Shown here in pieces: positions 36,279 to 47,223 of a stretch of DNA of 64,000 bases. The position numbers and the translations under genes are program-made. The notes beneath the pieces were generated by a model. The model searched no databases. It worked only from the letters and a program-made list of their open reading frames with translations, and was not told the DNA's origin. Each line of letters starts with the position of its first letter. Position 1 is the stretch's first letter. This DNA is from Pelagimonas phthalicica (GTDB lineage Bacteria > Pseudomonadota > Alphaproteobacteria > Rhodobacterales > Rhodobacteraceae): NCBI RefSeq assembly GCF_004364805.1, contig NZ_SOAP01000001.1, forward strand, positions 1,736,001 through 1,800,000. The letters are read 5' to 3'.

Positions 36279-39195
36279 ACAACCCGGCCCCCGTCTCTTT
36301 GGTTTGCCACCCGGCGTGGATTTTGCCCAGGCTTTGGTCGACGGGTTGCAGGCGCGCACCGCCTCACCCATCGAATTGGCCCAGACCGAACTCTATGTCA
36401 GCACCGAACGCATGGCGCGGCGCTTGCGGCAGATCTTTGATGCCGGGCCAGCTAGCCTGCTACCGCAAATCCGGCTGGTCACCAACCTGGCCGACCCGGT
36501 GACACGCACCCAATTGCCCGATCCCGAACCAGCCCTGCGGCGACGTCTGGAGCTGACAGGCTTGGTGTCAAAACTGCTCGACGCGCAGCCCGATCTTGCC
36601 CCGCGCAGCGCCTTGTTTGACCTTGCCGATAGCCTGTCGAGCCTGATGGAAGAGATGCAGGGCGAGGGCGTGCCGCCCGAAGCCATCGCCAATCTCGACG
36701 TCACAGACCAATCCGGCCATTGGCAGCGCGCGCTGTCCTTTCTGAAAATCGTCCAACACTATTTCGATGATGAAGGGACACCCGATCGCCCCGCCTTTAA
36801 CCGCCTCGCCTTGCAACTCCGCCTCGCGGCGTGGGAGGAAAACCCACCCCAGCACCCGATCATCATTGCCGGATCGACAGGCTCGCGCGGCACCACGGCA
36901 GAGTTTATGCGTGCAGTTGCGACACTGCCGCAAGGGGCGCTGATCCTGCCCGGCTTTGATTTCGACATGACACGGGATGTTTGGGATCGGCTGGATGAGC
37001 CTCTATCGGGCGAGGATCACCCACAATTCCGCTTTGCCAAACTGGTGACGCAACTGGGTTGCACGCCAAGTGATGTGGCCCCTTGGACAGAAACGCCCGC
37101 CCCGACACCTGATCGTAACAAACTGATATCGCTCGCCCTTTGTCCCGCGCCTGTGACCCATCAATGGATGTCCCAGGGGCCGAAACTGCCAGACCTGCGC
37201 GAGGCGACCAAGGACATGACCTTGGTCCGGGCCCCCACCCTGCGGGATGAGGCGCTGGCCATTGCCCTGCGCCTGCGCCAAGCGGCCGAAGACGGCACAA
37301 CCGCCGCTTTGATCACCCCGGATCGCATGCTGTCGCGGCAAGTCACTTCGACCTTGGATCGCTGGGGCATCCTGCCCGATGACAGCGCCGGGGTGCCCGC
37401 GCAATTGACGCCTCCGGGGCGGTTCCTACGCCATGTCGCTGCGCTTTATACCACTCCGCTCAGTGCCGAGGCCTTGCTGACCCTACTGAAACACCCGCTA
37501 ACCCATGCCGGGGCCGGGCGTGGGCAGCATCTGCAAAACACCCGCAATCTCGAGCTGCATATTCGCAAGAAAGCCTGGCCTTTCCCCCGCACCGACCTGA
37601 TCGGGGCCTGGGGGGACTCCGTGGACCAGCAGGCTTGGACCAACTGGGTCATCACTCAGTTCTGCGATAAAAACACCGGCGAAATTCGTCCGCTAAGCGA
37701 TTGGATTGAGGATACGATCACCCTCGCTGAACGCATCTCAGCGGGATCCGAGGCTGAAGGCAGCGGCACGCTCTGGCAAGAGAATGCCGGGCGCAAATTG
37801 TGGGACATCACCTCGGAATTGCGGGACGAGGCCGGGTATGGCGCTGACCTAGACGCGCGCGATTTCAACGATCTTTTCGGCGCGGTGATCGCCAAGGGCG
37901 AAGTGCGCGACCGCGACAAACCGCACCCGCATATCCTGATCTGGGGCACGCTTGAGGCGCGGGTCATGGGGGCTGATCTCCTGATCCTTGCCGGGTTGAA
38001 CGAAGGCAGCTGGCCCGAAATGCCCGGAGCCGACCCATGGCTGAACCGTAAAATGCGCGCCGAGGCTGGTCTGCTGCTGCCCGAACGGCGCATTGGCCTG
38101 GCCGCGCATGATTTTCAGCAGGCGGTGGCCGGCAAAGAGGTCTGGCTAACCCGCTCGCTCAAATCGGACGAGGCGGAAACCGTGCCCTCGCGGTGGATCA
38201 ACCGGTTGACCAACCTCATGACCGGCCTGCCCAAACGCTCCGGCCCCGCGGCATTGGCCGAAATGAAACATCGCGGCAGCTATTGGCTCGATCTGGCCGA
38301 AGCTTCGGAAACACCCCTACCCGCGCCGTTGGCCACGCGCCCCTCTCCTGCGCCACCCATTCCGGCGCGTCCGCACAAACTGTCGGTCACCGAGATCAAG
38401 AAACTGGTGCGCGACCCTTATGCGATCTATGCCCGCCATTCCCTGCGTCTGCGCCCGCTTGATCCGCTGATGCGCGCGCCCGATGCCTTGATGCGCGGGG
38501 TTCTTTTGCATGAAGTGTTGGAGCAGTTCGTCAAAGACAGCGTGCAGAGCCCTGACCAACTGACCGTTGAGGCGCTCAACGAACAAGCCCACGCCCATAT
38601 CGCCAACCCTGATGAGGTTCCCTTTCCGACAATCCGCCAACTCTGGCTGTCGCGGATGCAGCGGGTTGCGGATTGGTTTGTCGAAACCGAAAAACAACGC
38701 CAAAATGCAGCGACCCCCGCCAAATACGAAGTCAGGGGCAAGGCCCAGATCCCCGAGCTGGACTTCACCCTGACAGGTACCGCCGACCGGATCGACATTG
38801 ATGAGCGCGGCGGCGCGCATATTTACGATTACAAAACCGGGCAGGCTCCGACCGCCAAGGAGCAGGAATTCTTTGACAAACAGCTGCTGCTTGAGGCGGC
38901 GATGGTCACCCGTGGCGGTTTTGCCGATATCGACCCGCGCCACGTGGAACGCGCCCTGTTCATCTCGCTCAAACCCGGCGATCCCAAAGAGGTCGCAGCA
39001 CCCCTGCTCGACATGCCGCCGGACAAGGTCTGGGCCGAATTCACAGCTCTGATTGGGTCGTATTTGTCGCCCGAACAGGGCTTTACCGCCCGCCGTGCGC
39101 TGATGAAGGACACGGATTTTGCCGAATATGATCACCTGTCCCGTTTCGGGGAATGGGACGTCACCGACGCCGCTGAACCGGAGGCGCTGACATGA
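36271..39195 (+). CDS. addB: Double-strand break repair protein AddB
   Basis: A 974-residue subunit of the AddAB helicase-nuclease, the alphaproteobacterial RecBCD counterpart for end resection. The N-terminal half is an inactivated helicase-like region. The C-terminus (about 705-950) carries the nuclease domain: LSVTEIKKLVRDPYAIYARH, LLHEVLEQF, TGTADRIDI (Asp near 838) and IYDYKTGQ (Asp/Lys near 853-855). No iron-sulfur cysteine set flanks the nuclease, unlike Bacillus AddB, which is usual in this class. The start at 36271 overlaps murU; the stop overlaps addA (ATGA). Confidence 0.93.
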   Translation: MFEQPGPRLFGLPPGVDFAQALVDGLQARTASPIELAQTELYVSTERMARRLRQIFDAGPASLLPQIRLVTNLADPVTRTQLPDPEPALRRRLELTGLVSKLLDAQPDLAPRSALFDLADSLSSLMEEMQGEGVPPEAIANLDVTDQSGHWQRALSFLKIVQHYFDDEGTPDRPAFNRLALQLRLAAWEENPPQHPIIIAGSTGSRGTTAEFMRAVATLPQGALILPGFDFDMTRDVWDRLDEPLSGEDHPQFRFAKLVTQLGCTPSDVAPWTETPAPTPDRNKLISLALCPAPVTHQWMSQGPKLPDLREATKDMTLVRAPTLRDEALAIALRLRQAAEDGTTAALITPDRMLSRQVTSTLDRWGILPDDSAGVPAQLTPPGRFLRHVAALYTTPLSAEALLTLLKHPLTHAGAGRGQHLQNTRNLELHIRKKAWPFPRTDLIGAWGDSVDQQAWTNWVITQFCDKNTGEIRPLSDWIEDTITLAERISAGSEAEGSGTLWQENAGRKLWDITSELRDEAGYGADLDARDFNDLFGAVIAKGEVRDRDKPHPHILIWGTLEARVMGADLLILAGLNEGSWPEMPGADPWLNRKMRAEAGLLLPERRIGLAAHDFQQAVAGKEVWLTRSLKSDEAETVPSRWINRLTNLMTGLPKRSGPAALAEMKHRGSYWLDLAEASETPLPAPLATRPSPAPPIPARPHKLSVTEIKKLVRDPYAIYARHSLRLRPLDPLMRAPDALMRGVLLHEVLEQFVKDSVQSPDQLTVEALNEQAHAHIANPDEVPFPTIRQLWLSRMQRVADWFVETEKQRQNAATPAKYEVRGKAQIPELDFTLTGTADRIDIDERGGAHIYDYKTGQAPTAKEQEFFDKQLLLEAAMVTRGGFADIDPRHVERALFISLKPGDPKEVAAPLLDMPPDKVWAEFTALIGSYLSPEQGFTARRALMKDTDFAEYDHLSRFGEWDVTDAAEPEALT

Positions 39196-42100
39196 TCCGT
39201 GATGATGCAACACAACGCCAGGTCGACGCCGCCAGCCCCGGCGATTCCACCTGGCTGGCCGCAAATGCCGGATCGGGCAAGACCCGGGTTTTGACCGACC
39301 GCGTGGCGCGACTGCTGCTTGAAGGCGTGCTGCCCGAACATATCCTCTGCCTCACCTACACCAAGGCCGCCGCGACCGAGATGCAAAACCGGCTGTTCAA
39401 ACGGTTGGGCGGATGGGCGATGCTGAATGACGACGCCCTGCGCGCCGAACTGGGCACGCTTGGCGTTGAAAGCAATCTGAATGCGGATTTCCTGCGTGAC
39501 GCCCGCACCCTCTTTGCCCGCGCGATTGAAACGCCCGGCGGCTTGCGCATTCAAACCATCCACTCCTTCTGTTCTTCTCTTCTGCGCCGCTTCCCGCTTG
39601 AGGCGGGTGTCAGCCCGCAATTCAAAGAAATGGAAGATCGCGGTGCAGAACTGCTGCGCGCTGAAATCCTCGACCGAATGTCAGACGGGCCGCAGTCCCA
39701 TCTGGTGCAAAACATCGCGCCCTTTATCTCGGGCGACGACACGGAATCTCTGCTGGCCGAAATCTGCCGCCGCCGCGAGGCCTTTGGCGGGCAGACACCT
39801 GACGATATTCGTGCAGGTTATGGGATAGCCCCGGACATGACGCTGGATACCCTATTGAGCGAGGTCTTTCTTGGGTCCGAGATCCCACTACTGCGTGGTC
39901 TGGTTCCTTTGCTGCGCGACTCAGGCAAGACCGATCAGAACGCGTCGGTTGAACTCGCCCGGATTAAGCAACCAGATCACGAAGCACTGCGCATCCTGCG
40001 CGCGGTATGCCTGACTCAAGCCGGCACGATCCGGAAGAACTTTCCAGCAAAGAAATTGCGCCTTGCCGCCTCCGAAACCTGTGAAGCTTTTGATCAGTTG
40101 ATGGCACGGTTGGAGCGATCGCTCGACATCGAAAAGTCCCTGATCGCCGCCCAGCGCGACATCGCGCTTTATGCCTTTGCCAAGGCCTTCCTCCCCGCCT
40201 ATGAGGCCGAAAAAACCCGGCGCGGTTGGCTTGATTTCGACGATCTGATCACCCGCACCCGTGACCTGCTGTCGAACGAAGGCGTCGCGGCCTGGGTGCT
40301 TTACCGTCTCGATGGCGGGATCGACCATATTCTGGTGGACGAAGCCCAGGATACCAGCCCCGTGCAGTGGCAGGTGATCGAACGGCTGGCACAGGAATTC
40401 ACCTCGGGTGAAGGGGCGCGGGCGGATGTGCGCCGCACCATCTTTGTGGTCGGGGATAAAAAACAGTCGATCTACTCCTTTCAGGGCGCGGACCCGTCGG
40501 AATTTGACCGCATGCGCGATGAGTTCCGCGACCGGTTGCAAAACACCGACGCACCGCTGATCTCAATGACGTTGGAACATAGTTTCCGTTCCGCCGAACC
40601 GATCCTACGGCTGGCCGATAACACCTTTGACGGCGCGATTTCCTCGGGCTTTACCGCCGATCAGAAACACATTGCGTTCAAGGGCCAGATGCCGGGCCGC
40701 GTCGACCTCTGGCCGCTGGTGGATGAGGTCAAGGATGACCCGGATGGCAATTGGTACGAACCGCTGGATCGTGTCGGATCGACCCATCACACGGTGATCC
40801 TGGCCAATCGCATCGCTCATTTTATCAAAACTACCATCGACGCCGAAACCCCACTGCCGATCGAAAAGGGATTTAGCGGCGACTACGAGGCACGACCGGT
40901 TCACGCCGGTGATTTCCTGATCCTCGTGCGCGGCCGTTCGCGCCTGTTCAAGGAAATCATACGCGCCTGTAAAAAAGCCGATCTGCCGATTGCCGGGTCT
41001 GACCGGCTCAAGGTCATGTCAGAACTGGCCGTACGCGACATCCTTGCCCTGCTCAGCTATCTCGCCACGCCCGAAGATGACCTGTCACTGGCCACGGCGC
41101 TACGCTCACCGCTTTTTGGTCTGTCTGAACAGCAGCTCTTTGACCTTGCCCATCATCGCGGTCAGAAATTCCTATGGGAATACCTGCGTGACCGCCGCGA
41201 CGCCTATCCCGACACAATGGCCATTCTCGACGATCTGCGCGGCCAAACCGATTTCCTGCGCCCTTACGATCTGATCGAACGTATCCTGACCCGCCATAAT
41301 GGCCGCCGCCTGTTGATGGGCCGCTTGGGGCCAGAGGCCGAGGATGGGATCAACGCTTTGCTCGGGCAGGCCTTGACCTATGAACAGGGCTCTGTGCCCT
41401 CGCTCACCGGGTTCTTGCAATGGGCGCAATCGGACAATCTTGAGATCAAACGCGCCCCGGATAGCGCCGGGGAAACCCTGCGCGTGATGACGGTACATGG
41501 CTCCAAGGGGCTTGAGGCCCCGATTGTCATCATGCCCGATTGCGCCGATCCAAACCGCACCTCGCGCGACGTGCTGCTGACCGATGATCAGGGCGCGTTC
41601 TGGAAACAACCCAGCGCGGCGCAACCCACCCGCCAGCGCGATGGCATCGCCGCCCAGCAGGAAAAGGAACGTCAGGAACGCGACCGGCTGCTTTATGTCG
41701 GATTGACCCGTGCCGAAAAATGGCTGGTGGTCGCGGCGTCGGGCAAAATCGGCAAGGGCGAGGATATCTGGTACAAACAAGTTGCGCGCGGGATGGAGGC
41801 CTCGGGCGCGGTGGATGCTGAATTCGACTTCGGTCCCTATGGAACCGGCAAGGGCCAGCAGTTGACCCATATGGATTGGTCGCAACTGCCTTTGACCCGG
41901 ATTGAAAAACCACACCGCCACAGCCCTGACCTGCCCGCGATTTTCTCGCAACCCGCGCCCGAACCGACCCCGCCAGTTGAAACCCGCTCCCCCTCAGATC
42001 TTGGCGGAGCCAAAGCCCTGCCCGGTGCCGATGGCGACAGCGAAGAGGTGGCCAAAACCCGCGGCACGCTGTTGCACGAATTGCTCGAACATCTCGCCCC

Positions 42101-42572
42101 GCTTGCCCCCGATCAGCGCGAAGCGGTTGGACAGGGACTGATAAATCGCATGGGCAATCTCTCCAAAACAGAGGGCGTTTCGGACATATTGCCCCAAATT
42201 CTGGCCGAAGCGCAGTCGGTTTTGTCCGCCCCGGACCTGACCCGCTTCTTTGCAGCGGGAACCCTGGCCGAGGTGCCGATCACCGCAGACCTGCCCGAAA
42301 TTGGACGCATCCATGGGGTGATCGACCGCCTCTTGGTCAGTGACAAAAAAGTCATCGCCGTGGATTTCAAATCCAACCGCACCATCCCGTCACAAGTGTC
42401 CGATACCCCCGAGGGTCTCTTGCGGCAAATGGGGGCCTATGCCGCTGCTTTGACGCAGGTTTTCCCGGATCACGAGATCGAAACAGGTCTGCTCTGGACC
42501 GCCACCGCCCACTATATGCCGATCCCACACGAGATTGTGACACAATCCCTTGATCGCACGCCCAGACCTTGA
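39192..42572 (+). CDS. addA: Double-strand break repair helicase-nuclease AddA
   Basis: A 1126-residue UvrD-type helicase with a C-terminal nuclease. Walker A is WLAANAGSGKTRVL (about 20-33), motif II is LVDEAQDTSPVQW (about 380), motif IV/V is VMTVHGSKGLEAPIVIMPD, motif VI is LLYVGLTRAEKWLVV, and the nuclease motif is VIAVDFKSNR near residue 1060. With AddB it processes DNA ends for RecA. It shares the tsaE-amgK-murU-addB transcript and may also be read into trxA, which starts 76 bp later. Confidence 0.95.
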   Translation: MIRDDATQRQVDAASPGDSTWLAANAGSGKTRVLTDRVARLLLEGVLPEHILCLTYTKAAATEMQNRLFKRLGGWAMLNDDALRAELGTLGVESNLNADFLRDARTLFARAIETPGGLRIQTIHSFCSSLLRRFPLEAGVSPQFKEMEDRGAELLRAEILDRMSDGPQSHLVQNIAPFISGDDTESLLAEICRRREAFGGQTPDDIRAGYGIAPDMTLDTLLSEVFLGSEIPLLRGLVPLLRDSGKTDQNASVELARIKQPDHEALRILRAVCLTQAGTIRKNFPAKKLRLAASETCEAFDQLMARLERSLDIEKSLIAAQRDIALYAFAKAFLPAYEAEKTRRGWLDFDDLITRTRDLLSNEGVAAWVLYRLDGGIDHILVDEAQDTSPVQWQVIERLAQEFTSGEGARADVRRTIFVVGDKKQSIYSFQGADPSEFDRMRDEFRDRLQNTDAPLISMTLEHSFRSAEPILRLADNTFDGAISSGFTADQKHIAFKGQMPGRVDLWPLVDEVKDDPDGNWYEPLDRVGSTHHTVILANRIAHFIKTTIDAETPLPIEKGFSGDYEARPVHAGDFLILVRGRSRLFKEIIRACKKADLPIAGSDRLKVMSELAVRDILALLSYLATPEDDLSLATALRSPLFGLSEQQLFDLAHHRGQKFLWEYLRDRRDAYPDTMAILDDLRGQTDFLRPYDLIERILTRHNGRRLLMGRLGPEAEDGINALLGQALTYEQGSVPSLTGFLQWAQSDNLEIKRAPDSAGETLRVMTVHGSKGLEAPIVIMPDCADPNRTSRDVLLTDDQGAFWKQPSAAQPTRQRDGIAAQQEKERQERDRLLYVGLTRAEKWLVVAASGKIGKGEDIWYKQVARGMEASGAVDAEFDFGPYGTGKGQQLTHMDWSQLPLTRIEKPHRHSPDLPAIFSQPAPEPTPPVETRSPSDLGGAKALPGADGDSEEVAKTRGTLLHELLEHLAPLAPDQREAVGQGLINRMGNLSKTEGVSDILPQILAEAQSVLSAPDLTRFFAAGTLAEVPITADLPEIGRIHGVIDRLLVSDKKVIAVDFKSNRTIPSQVSDTPEGLLRQMGAYAAALTQVFPDHEIETGLLWTATAHYMPIPHEIVTQSLDRTPRP

Positions 42573-42648
42573 CGACTCCCCGCCAGCTACCTAACTTCCC
42601 CATCCTGTCAGGCGCCACTTCCCGCTGCCGCAACCCAAGGAGAGACCC

Positions 42649-42969
42649 ATGGCCACCGTCGCAGTCACCGACGAGACCTTTGAAGCCGAAGTAAAGAATT
42701 CCGATGTCCCCGTTGTGGTGGATTTCTGGGCCGAATGGTGTGGCCCTTGTAAGCAGATTGGCCCAGCTCTCGAAGAGCTGTCCGCCGAATACGACGGTAA
42801 AGTGAAGATCGTCAAAGTCGATGTGGACAGCAACCCGAACACCGCCGCCGCCATGGGCGTGCGCGGCATTCCAGCCCTGTTCATCTTCAAAGACGGCGCA
42901 CCGATCTCCAACCGCGCCGGCGCCGCCCCCAAGGCCGCGCTGCAAAGCTGGATCAACGAAAACATCTAA
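42649..42969 (+). CDS. trxA: Thioredoxin
   Basis: A 106-residue cytoplasmic dithiol reductase with active site Cys31-Gly-Pro-Cys34 ([14 protein letters not shown]) and the cis-Pro region RGIPALFIF. An AAGGAGAGACCC ribosome site precedes the ATG. It follows addA and ends at a strong terminator, a common alphaproteobacterial neighbourhood. Confidence 0.96.
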   Translation: MATVAVTDETFEAEVKNSDVPVVVDFWAEWCGPCKQIGPALEELSAEYDGKVKIVKVDVDSNPNTAAAMGVRGIPALFIFKDGAPISNRAGAAPKAALQSWINENI

Positions 42970-42990
42970 GCCTCGTGCACACGCATTCCG

Positions 42991-43020
42991 GGCCTCGCCA
43001 CTTTGGCGGGGCCTTTTTCG
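42991..43020 (+). terminator. Rho-independent terminator after trxA
   Basis: The stem GGCCTCGCCA / TGGCGGGGCC (one mismatch), a 3-base loop, then TTTTTCG. It lies 21 bp past the trxA stop. Confidence 0.92.
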
Positions 43021-43095
43021 TTTCTCTGGGCCTAAAATATCCCGGGGAGTCTCGGCTCTGCCGAGACGGGGCAGCGCCCCATACCCGGCCAGGCC

Positions 43096-44058
43096 TCATG
43101 CTTCGGGAAAGACTTTCTCCACCAGCGACGCGATCCCTTGCCAGCGCCGTTCCTGCGCCACGCTCCGTTTTGACTCCGACGCGGGCAATCCCCACCACTC
43201 CGCCAAAACCCGGTGCCGCAACAACAATTGCACCGATGGATCATCGGACCTTACCACGCCATAGCCGTCAAAGAACGCGTCTCGCACTTGAACCGGCACA
43301 ACCTCTCCGGGGCGGATATCGTCATGTCGGGCGCGCAGTATCGCGTAATCGGACAAAAGCCGCGCGATATCATGGCCAACAGGCACGACGCGCGCCGCTG
43401 AAAAGTCGATCCCCTTGACCTGTTCCCCCATCAAGAGATTGCGCATATGCAGATCCCCATGGGTTTGCGCTGCCTGCGTCCTGCGCCCCTCATAAAGGGG
43501 CTGGCGCGCCAAAAACCCCTCGGCACAGCTTAGGAACTTGCGTTTTTCCGCCACATCCCGTTTGACTGATTTTACCTCATCCACGACGTCACGCAGGTAA
43601 TCCATGGTGTATTTCGGCTGAAACACCCGCGGCTCACCCAGGGTGGCGCGGTGAAACTGACCCAACCACGCCCCGGCCTGACGCATGATGCCCGGATGGG
43701 TTTCAACCGGGGCCTCCTGCAAGACCGTTGCCAGCGGATCACCAGCGACCCATTCCATCACGCAGGCCTGCGCGTCAAAATCCACGGCCAACAATTCCGG
43801 CACACCCTCTGGAAAGGCCTCGAAACTGCGCATATGGCCCTGCATTGCCTCGGCAAATTCCTCAGCATCCTTGGGCCTGTCCTGCAATTTCAGCACCAGA
43901 TCACGCCCCGAAGCGTCCCTGAGCAAAAGCGCCACCATATCCACCCGCGCATCCTGACGCCGCGCCAATGGGGCGACCTGCACCGCCCCCGGAGCCATGC
44001 CCATTTGCCCAGCCAGATCGGGCCATAGCGACATGGCGCGTTTGCTCAGCTCATCCAT
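43096..44058 (-). CDS. Phosphotransferase (APH-like) family protein
   Basis: A 320-residue kinase-fold protein with a catalytic loop [14 protein letters not shown] (His-Gly-Asp near 198-200) and a Mg-binding segment [21 protein letters not shown]. The APH fold is used on many small molecules; the substrate cannot be told, and the name does not imply antibiotic resistance. It is a lone leftward gene diverging from hslV, with 93 bp between the starts. Confidence 0.78.
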   Translation of the reverse strand: MDELSKRAMSLWPDLAGQMGMAPGAVQVAPLARRQDARVDMVALLLRDASGRDLVLKLQDRPKDAEEFAEAMQGHMRSFEAFPEGVPELLAVDFDAQACVMEWVAGDPLATVLQEAPVETHPGIMRQAGAWLGQFHRATLGEPRVFQPKYTMDYLRDVVDEVKSVKRDVAEKRKFLSCAEGFLARQPLYEGRRTQAAQTHGDLHMRNLLMGEQVKGIDFSAARVVPVGHDIARLLSDYAILRARHDDIRPGEVVPVQVRDAFFDGYGVVRSDDPSVQLLLRHRVLAEWWGLPASESKRSVAQERRWQGIASLVEKVFPEA

Positions 44059-44151
44059 TCCAATTCCCCGGCTGTTCCGCTATCTCCCAAAGGGGCGCCT
44101 TGCCGCGCATATGTCCAGCCCCCATATGGGCGAGACAGGAAAGGAATTGAT

Positions 44152-44709
44152 ATGGCAGAGAGCGAATTTCCCGGCTGGCACGGAACAACCATCATCGGTG
44201 TGCGCAAAGGCGGCCAGGTGGTGATTGCCGGGGACGGGCAGGTCAGCCTGGGCCAGACCGTGATCAAGGGCACCGCACGCAAAGTGCGCCGCCTGTCGCC
44301 GGGCGGTTATGACGTGATCTGTGGCTTTGCCGGGTCGACCGCCGATGCCTTTACCCTGCTGGAACGGCTCGAGGCCAAGCTTGAAGCCACGCCGGGCCAA
44401 TTACAGCGCGCATCGGTCGAGTTGGCCAAGGATTGGCGCACCGACAAGTATCTGCAAAAGCTTGAAGCAATGCTGATCGTCACCGATGGTCAACACCTGC
44501 TGGTGATCACCGGTGCCGGCGACGTGCTGGAACCCGAACATGACGTGGCCGCGATCGGTTCGGGCGGCAATTTCGCCCTCGCCGCAGCGCGCGGCATGAT
44601 GGACAGCGACAAAGACGCCGAGACCGTGGCCCGCGAAGCCATGGCCATCGCCGCCGATATCTGCGTCTACACAAATGGCCGACTGACCGTTGAAAGCATC
44701 TCGGCGTGA
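44152..44709 (+). CDS. hslV: ATP-dependent protease proteolytic subunit HslV
   Basis: A 185-residue proteasome-beta-like peptidase. A short propeptide ([11 protein letters not shown]) precedes the catalytic Thr12 ([20 protein letters not shown]), then [21 protein letters not shown] and [16 protein letters not shown] follow. It forms the HslVU protease with HslU (45822). Its stop overlaps the GTG of the membrane protein gene that separates the two subunits. An AGGAAAGGAA ribosome site precedes the ATG. Confidence 0.95.
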   Translation: MAESEFPGWHGTTIIGVRKGGQVVIAGDGQVSLGQTVIKGTARKVRRLSPGGYDVICGFAGSTADAFTLLERLEAKLEATPGQLQRASVELAKDWRTDKYLQKLEAMLIVTDGQHLLVITGAGDVLEPEHDVAAIGSGGNFALAAARGMMDSDKDAETVAREAMAIAADICVYTNGRLTVESISA

Positions 44710-45779
44710 TCGACAAGGATGACATACGCGCCGCTGTCGGCTCGGGCTTGATCAGCGAGGCGCAGGCTGCCTCGCTCACAGCTTTGGCTCATAGTCGCAC
44801 GGGTGCTCGTCAGGATCTTGTCGCTGGTGACGAACCCTTTGAGCTGTTCAAAGGCTTCAACGAAATCTTTATTGTCATCGGTTTGTTGATCCTGGCCACC
44901 GGCTGGTCAGCCGTCACCGGATTGAACATCGCCTCATCCGCCGTCGGTTATCAGGGCCAGGTCGTCATGACCGCTGGGATCACAGCGGCCTTGATCTGGG
45001 GTCTGTCCGAGTATTTCATTCGCCGCCGCCGTATGGTGGCCCCGGCGATTGCGCTATCGATCTTTTGGGTCGGCAATGCGGCAGTTGGACTTGGGGCCCA
45101 TTTCGCACAGGTCTTTATGGTCGCCCAAGAAGATTTTTCGAGCCTGACCTTGCCCTTGGCTTTGACGGTGTTGGCAACTGCCGTGTTTTGGTTCCGCTTC
45201 CGTGTGCCCTTTGCCATGGCGCTGATTGCGGTTGGTGGCTTTGCCCTTGCGGTCCTGATTGGCGCAAACCAGGCCGGAACGCCCGAAAGCTTTAGCGACC
45301 TCTTTTATCTCTCAGGGGATGGCCCATTTGCCTATATCACCCTGATTGTCGGCTTTGTGGTTTTTGCGGCTGCGATGTTCTTTGACATGTCCGACCCGCA
45401 CCGCGTCACCCGCCGCTCGGCCCAAGGGTTCTGGCTGCATGTGGTTGCTGCCCCGGCCTTGGTCAACACCATCGCGCTGTCGCTCCTTGAGCAAGACAAT
45501 ACCAGCAGTCAGATGTTGCTATTCGCAATCCTGATCCTGTTTGCCCTGATCGCCATCGTGATTGACCGCCGGTCTTTCTTGATCGCGGCGATTGGTTACA
45601 CCGTTACTCTGGCCTTGATCGTGTTCGAAGGCGATGGCGCTGCAATGACGATCCTGGTGTTGGGTGTCTTCCTTGTTGCTTTGGGAGCCTTCTGGGCCAG
45701 TATCCGCGCCGCAGTGTTGCGCCTGTTTTCGGGCGTTTTGCCGCTAGACCGGCTGCCCCCTTCTCACAGTAATTCCTGA
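44706..45779 (+). CDS. Polytopic membrane protein, unknown
   Basis: A 357-residue protein. A soluble 45-residue N-terminus ([20 protein letters not shown]) is followed by about ten hydrophobic segments alternating with short Arg-rich loops, and the C-terminus is cytoplasmic-like (PPSHSNS). The GTG start overlaps the hslV stop (GTGA), and hslU begins 42 bp after its end. Co-transcription with HslVU is therefore likely, but the relation is unclear. The N-terminal region resembles DUF2157-type proteins; I am not sure of the family. Confidence 0.75.
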   Translation: MIDKDDIRAAVGSGLISEAQAASLTALAHSRTGARQDLVAGDEPFELFKGFNEIFIVIGLLILATGWSAVTGLNIASSAVGYQGQVVMTAGITAALIWGLSEYFIRRRRMVAPAIALSIFWVGNAAVGLGAHFAQVFMVAQEDFSSLTLPLALTVLATAVFWFRFRVPFAMALIAVGGFALAVLIGANQAGTPESFSDLFYLSGDGPFAYITLIVGFVVFAAAMFFDMSDPHRVTRRSAQGFWLHVVAAPALVNTIALSLLEQDNTSSQMLLFAILILFALIAIVIDRRSFLIAAIGYTVTLALIVFEGDGAAMTILVLGVFLVALGAFWASIRAAVLRLFSGVLPLDRLPPSHSNS

Positions 45780-45821
45780 CCGGCTTGACCGCTCAGATGA
45801 CCTCTAGACGAAAGCCTTGTC

Positions 45822-47129
45822 ATGACTGATTTGACCCCTCGTGAAATTGTCTCGGAACTTGACCGGTTCATCATCGGCCAAAAGGACGCCAAGCGGGCCG
45901 TGGCCGTGGCCCTACGCAACCGCTGGCGGCGCAAGCAGCTGTCGGATGATCTGCGCGACGAGGTTTACCCCAAGAACATCCTGATGATCGGCCCCACCGG
46001 TGTTGGCAAGACCGAGATCAGCCGCCGTCTGGCGAAACTGGCCAAAGCTCCCTTTATCAAGGTCGAAGCCACCAAATTCACCGAAGTTGGCTATGTCGGG
46101 CGTGACGTGGAACAAATTGTGCGTGATTTGGTCGATGCGGCGATCATCCAGATCCGCGAGTTCATGCGCGAAGACGTCAAAGCCAAGGCCCATCAAGCCG
46201 CCGAGGATCGCGTCATCGAGGCCATCGCCGGAACCGATGCGCGCGAAGCCACCCGAGAGATGTTCAGACGCAAGCTCAAGGCCGGAGAGCTAGACGAGAC
46301 CGAGATTGACCTGGACCTGTCCGACACCTCGTCGCCCTTCCCGATGATGGACATTCCCGGCCAGCCGGGCAGCCAGATGGGGATGATGAACCTTGGCGAT
46401 ATCTTTGGCAAAGCCATGGGCGGGCGCACCGTGCGCAAGCGTATGACCGTTGCCCAAAGCTATGAGGTGCTGATCAACGAAGAGGCGGATAAGCTGCTGG
46501 ATGACGAACAGGTCAAAACCGCCGCTTTGGAAGCGGTTGAACAGAATGGCATCGTCTTTCTTGATGAGATCGACAAGGTCGCGGCCCGGCAAGATGCCCG
46601 TGGTGGCGACGTGTCTCGTGAAGGTGTGCAGCGCGACCTGTTGCCCCTGATCGAAGGCACCACCGTCAGCACCAAACATGGCCCGGTGAAAACAGACCAT
46701 ATCCTGTTCATTGCTTCTGGTGCTTTCCATATCGCCAAACCCTCTGATCTGCTGCCCGAACTTCAGGGTCGCCTGCCCATCCGTGTGAACCTGCGCGCCC
46801 TGACCGAAGAAGATTTCGTGCGCATCCTGACCGAGACCGACAACGCCCTGACCCGCCAGTACACAGCACTGATGGCCACGGAAGAGGTCACTGTCACCTT
46901 CACCGAAGACGGCATTGCCGCCCTGGCCAAGATCGCGGCGGATGTGAACCAGTCGGTGGAAAATATCGGTGCGCGGCGTCTCTACACTGTTTTGGAGCGT
47001 GTCTTTGAAGAGTTGAGCTTTGAAGCGCCGGACCAATCCGGAACAACCGTCACAGTGGATGCGGCCTTTGTCGAAAAACACCTGGGCGAGCTGACCCAAT
47101 CCACCGATCTCAGCCGTTACGTGTTGTAA
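45822..47129 (+). CDS. hslU: ATP-dependent protease ATPase subunit HslU
   Basis: A 435-residue AAA+ unfoldase. Walker A is [16 protein letters not shown] (about 55-70), followed by the pore loop [14 protein letters not shown], the intermediate domain (about 110-240), Walker [12 protein letters not shown] (about 243) and sensor [21 protein letters not shown]. The C-terminal LSRYVL is the tail that docks into HslV. Confidence 0.96.
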   Translation: MTDLTPREIVSELDRFIIGQKDAKRAVAVALRNRWRRKQLSDDLRDEVYPKNILMIGPTGVGKTEISRRLAKLAKAPFIKVEATKFTEVGYVGRDVEQIVRDLVDAAIIQIREFMREDVKAKAHQAAEDRVIEAIAGTDAREATREMFRRKLKAGELDETEIDLDLSDTSSPFPMMDIPGQPGSQMGMMNLGDIFGKAMGGRTVRKRMTVAQSYEVLINEEADKLLDDEQVKTAALEAVEQNGIVFLDEIDKVAARQDARGGDVSREGVQRDLLPLIEGTTVSTKHGPVKTDHILFIASGAFHIAKPSDLLPELQGRLPIRVNLRALTEEDFVRILTETDNALTRQYTALMATEEVTVTFTEDGIAALAKIAADVNQSVENIGARRLYTVLERVFEELSFEAPDQSGTTVTVDAAFVEKHLGELTQSTDLSRYVL

Positions 47130-47171
47130 CCCGGTCGCGAGGCGGGCTTGCTAGAGCTCGACGAGCCGCCA

Positions 47172-47205
47172 AGAAAAAGCCCCGCCAAATTGGCGGGGCT
47201 TTCTG
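47172..47205. terminator. Bidirectional terminator between hslU and the ABC binding-protein gene
   Basis: A perfect 10 bp stem AGCCCCGCCA / TGGCGGGGCT with a 3-base loop. A-run on the left, T-rich on the right, so it works for both convergent transcripts. Confidence 0.9.
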
Positions 47206-47223
47206 TTTCAAAGCGATGAACTC

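Noticed and set aside
36271-39195. Iron-sulfur cluster in AddB
   Set aside because: The cysteines that flank the nuclease domain in Bacillus AddB are not present here.
43096-44058. Aminoglycoside resistance gene
   Set aside because: Only the general phosphotransferase fold is seen; nothing indicates an antibiotic substrate or mobility.
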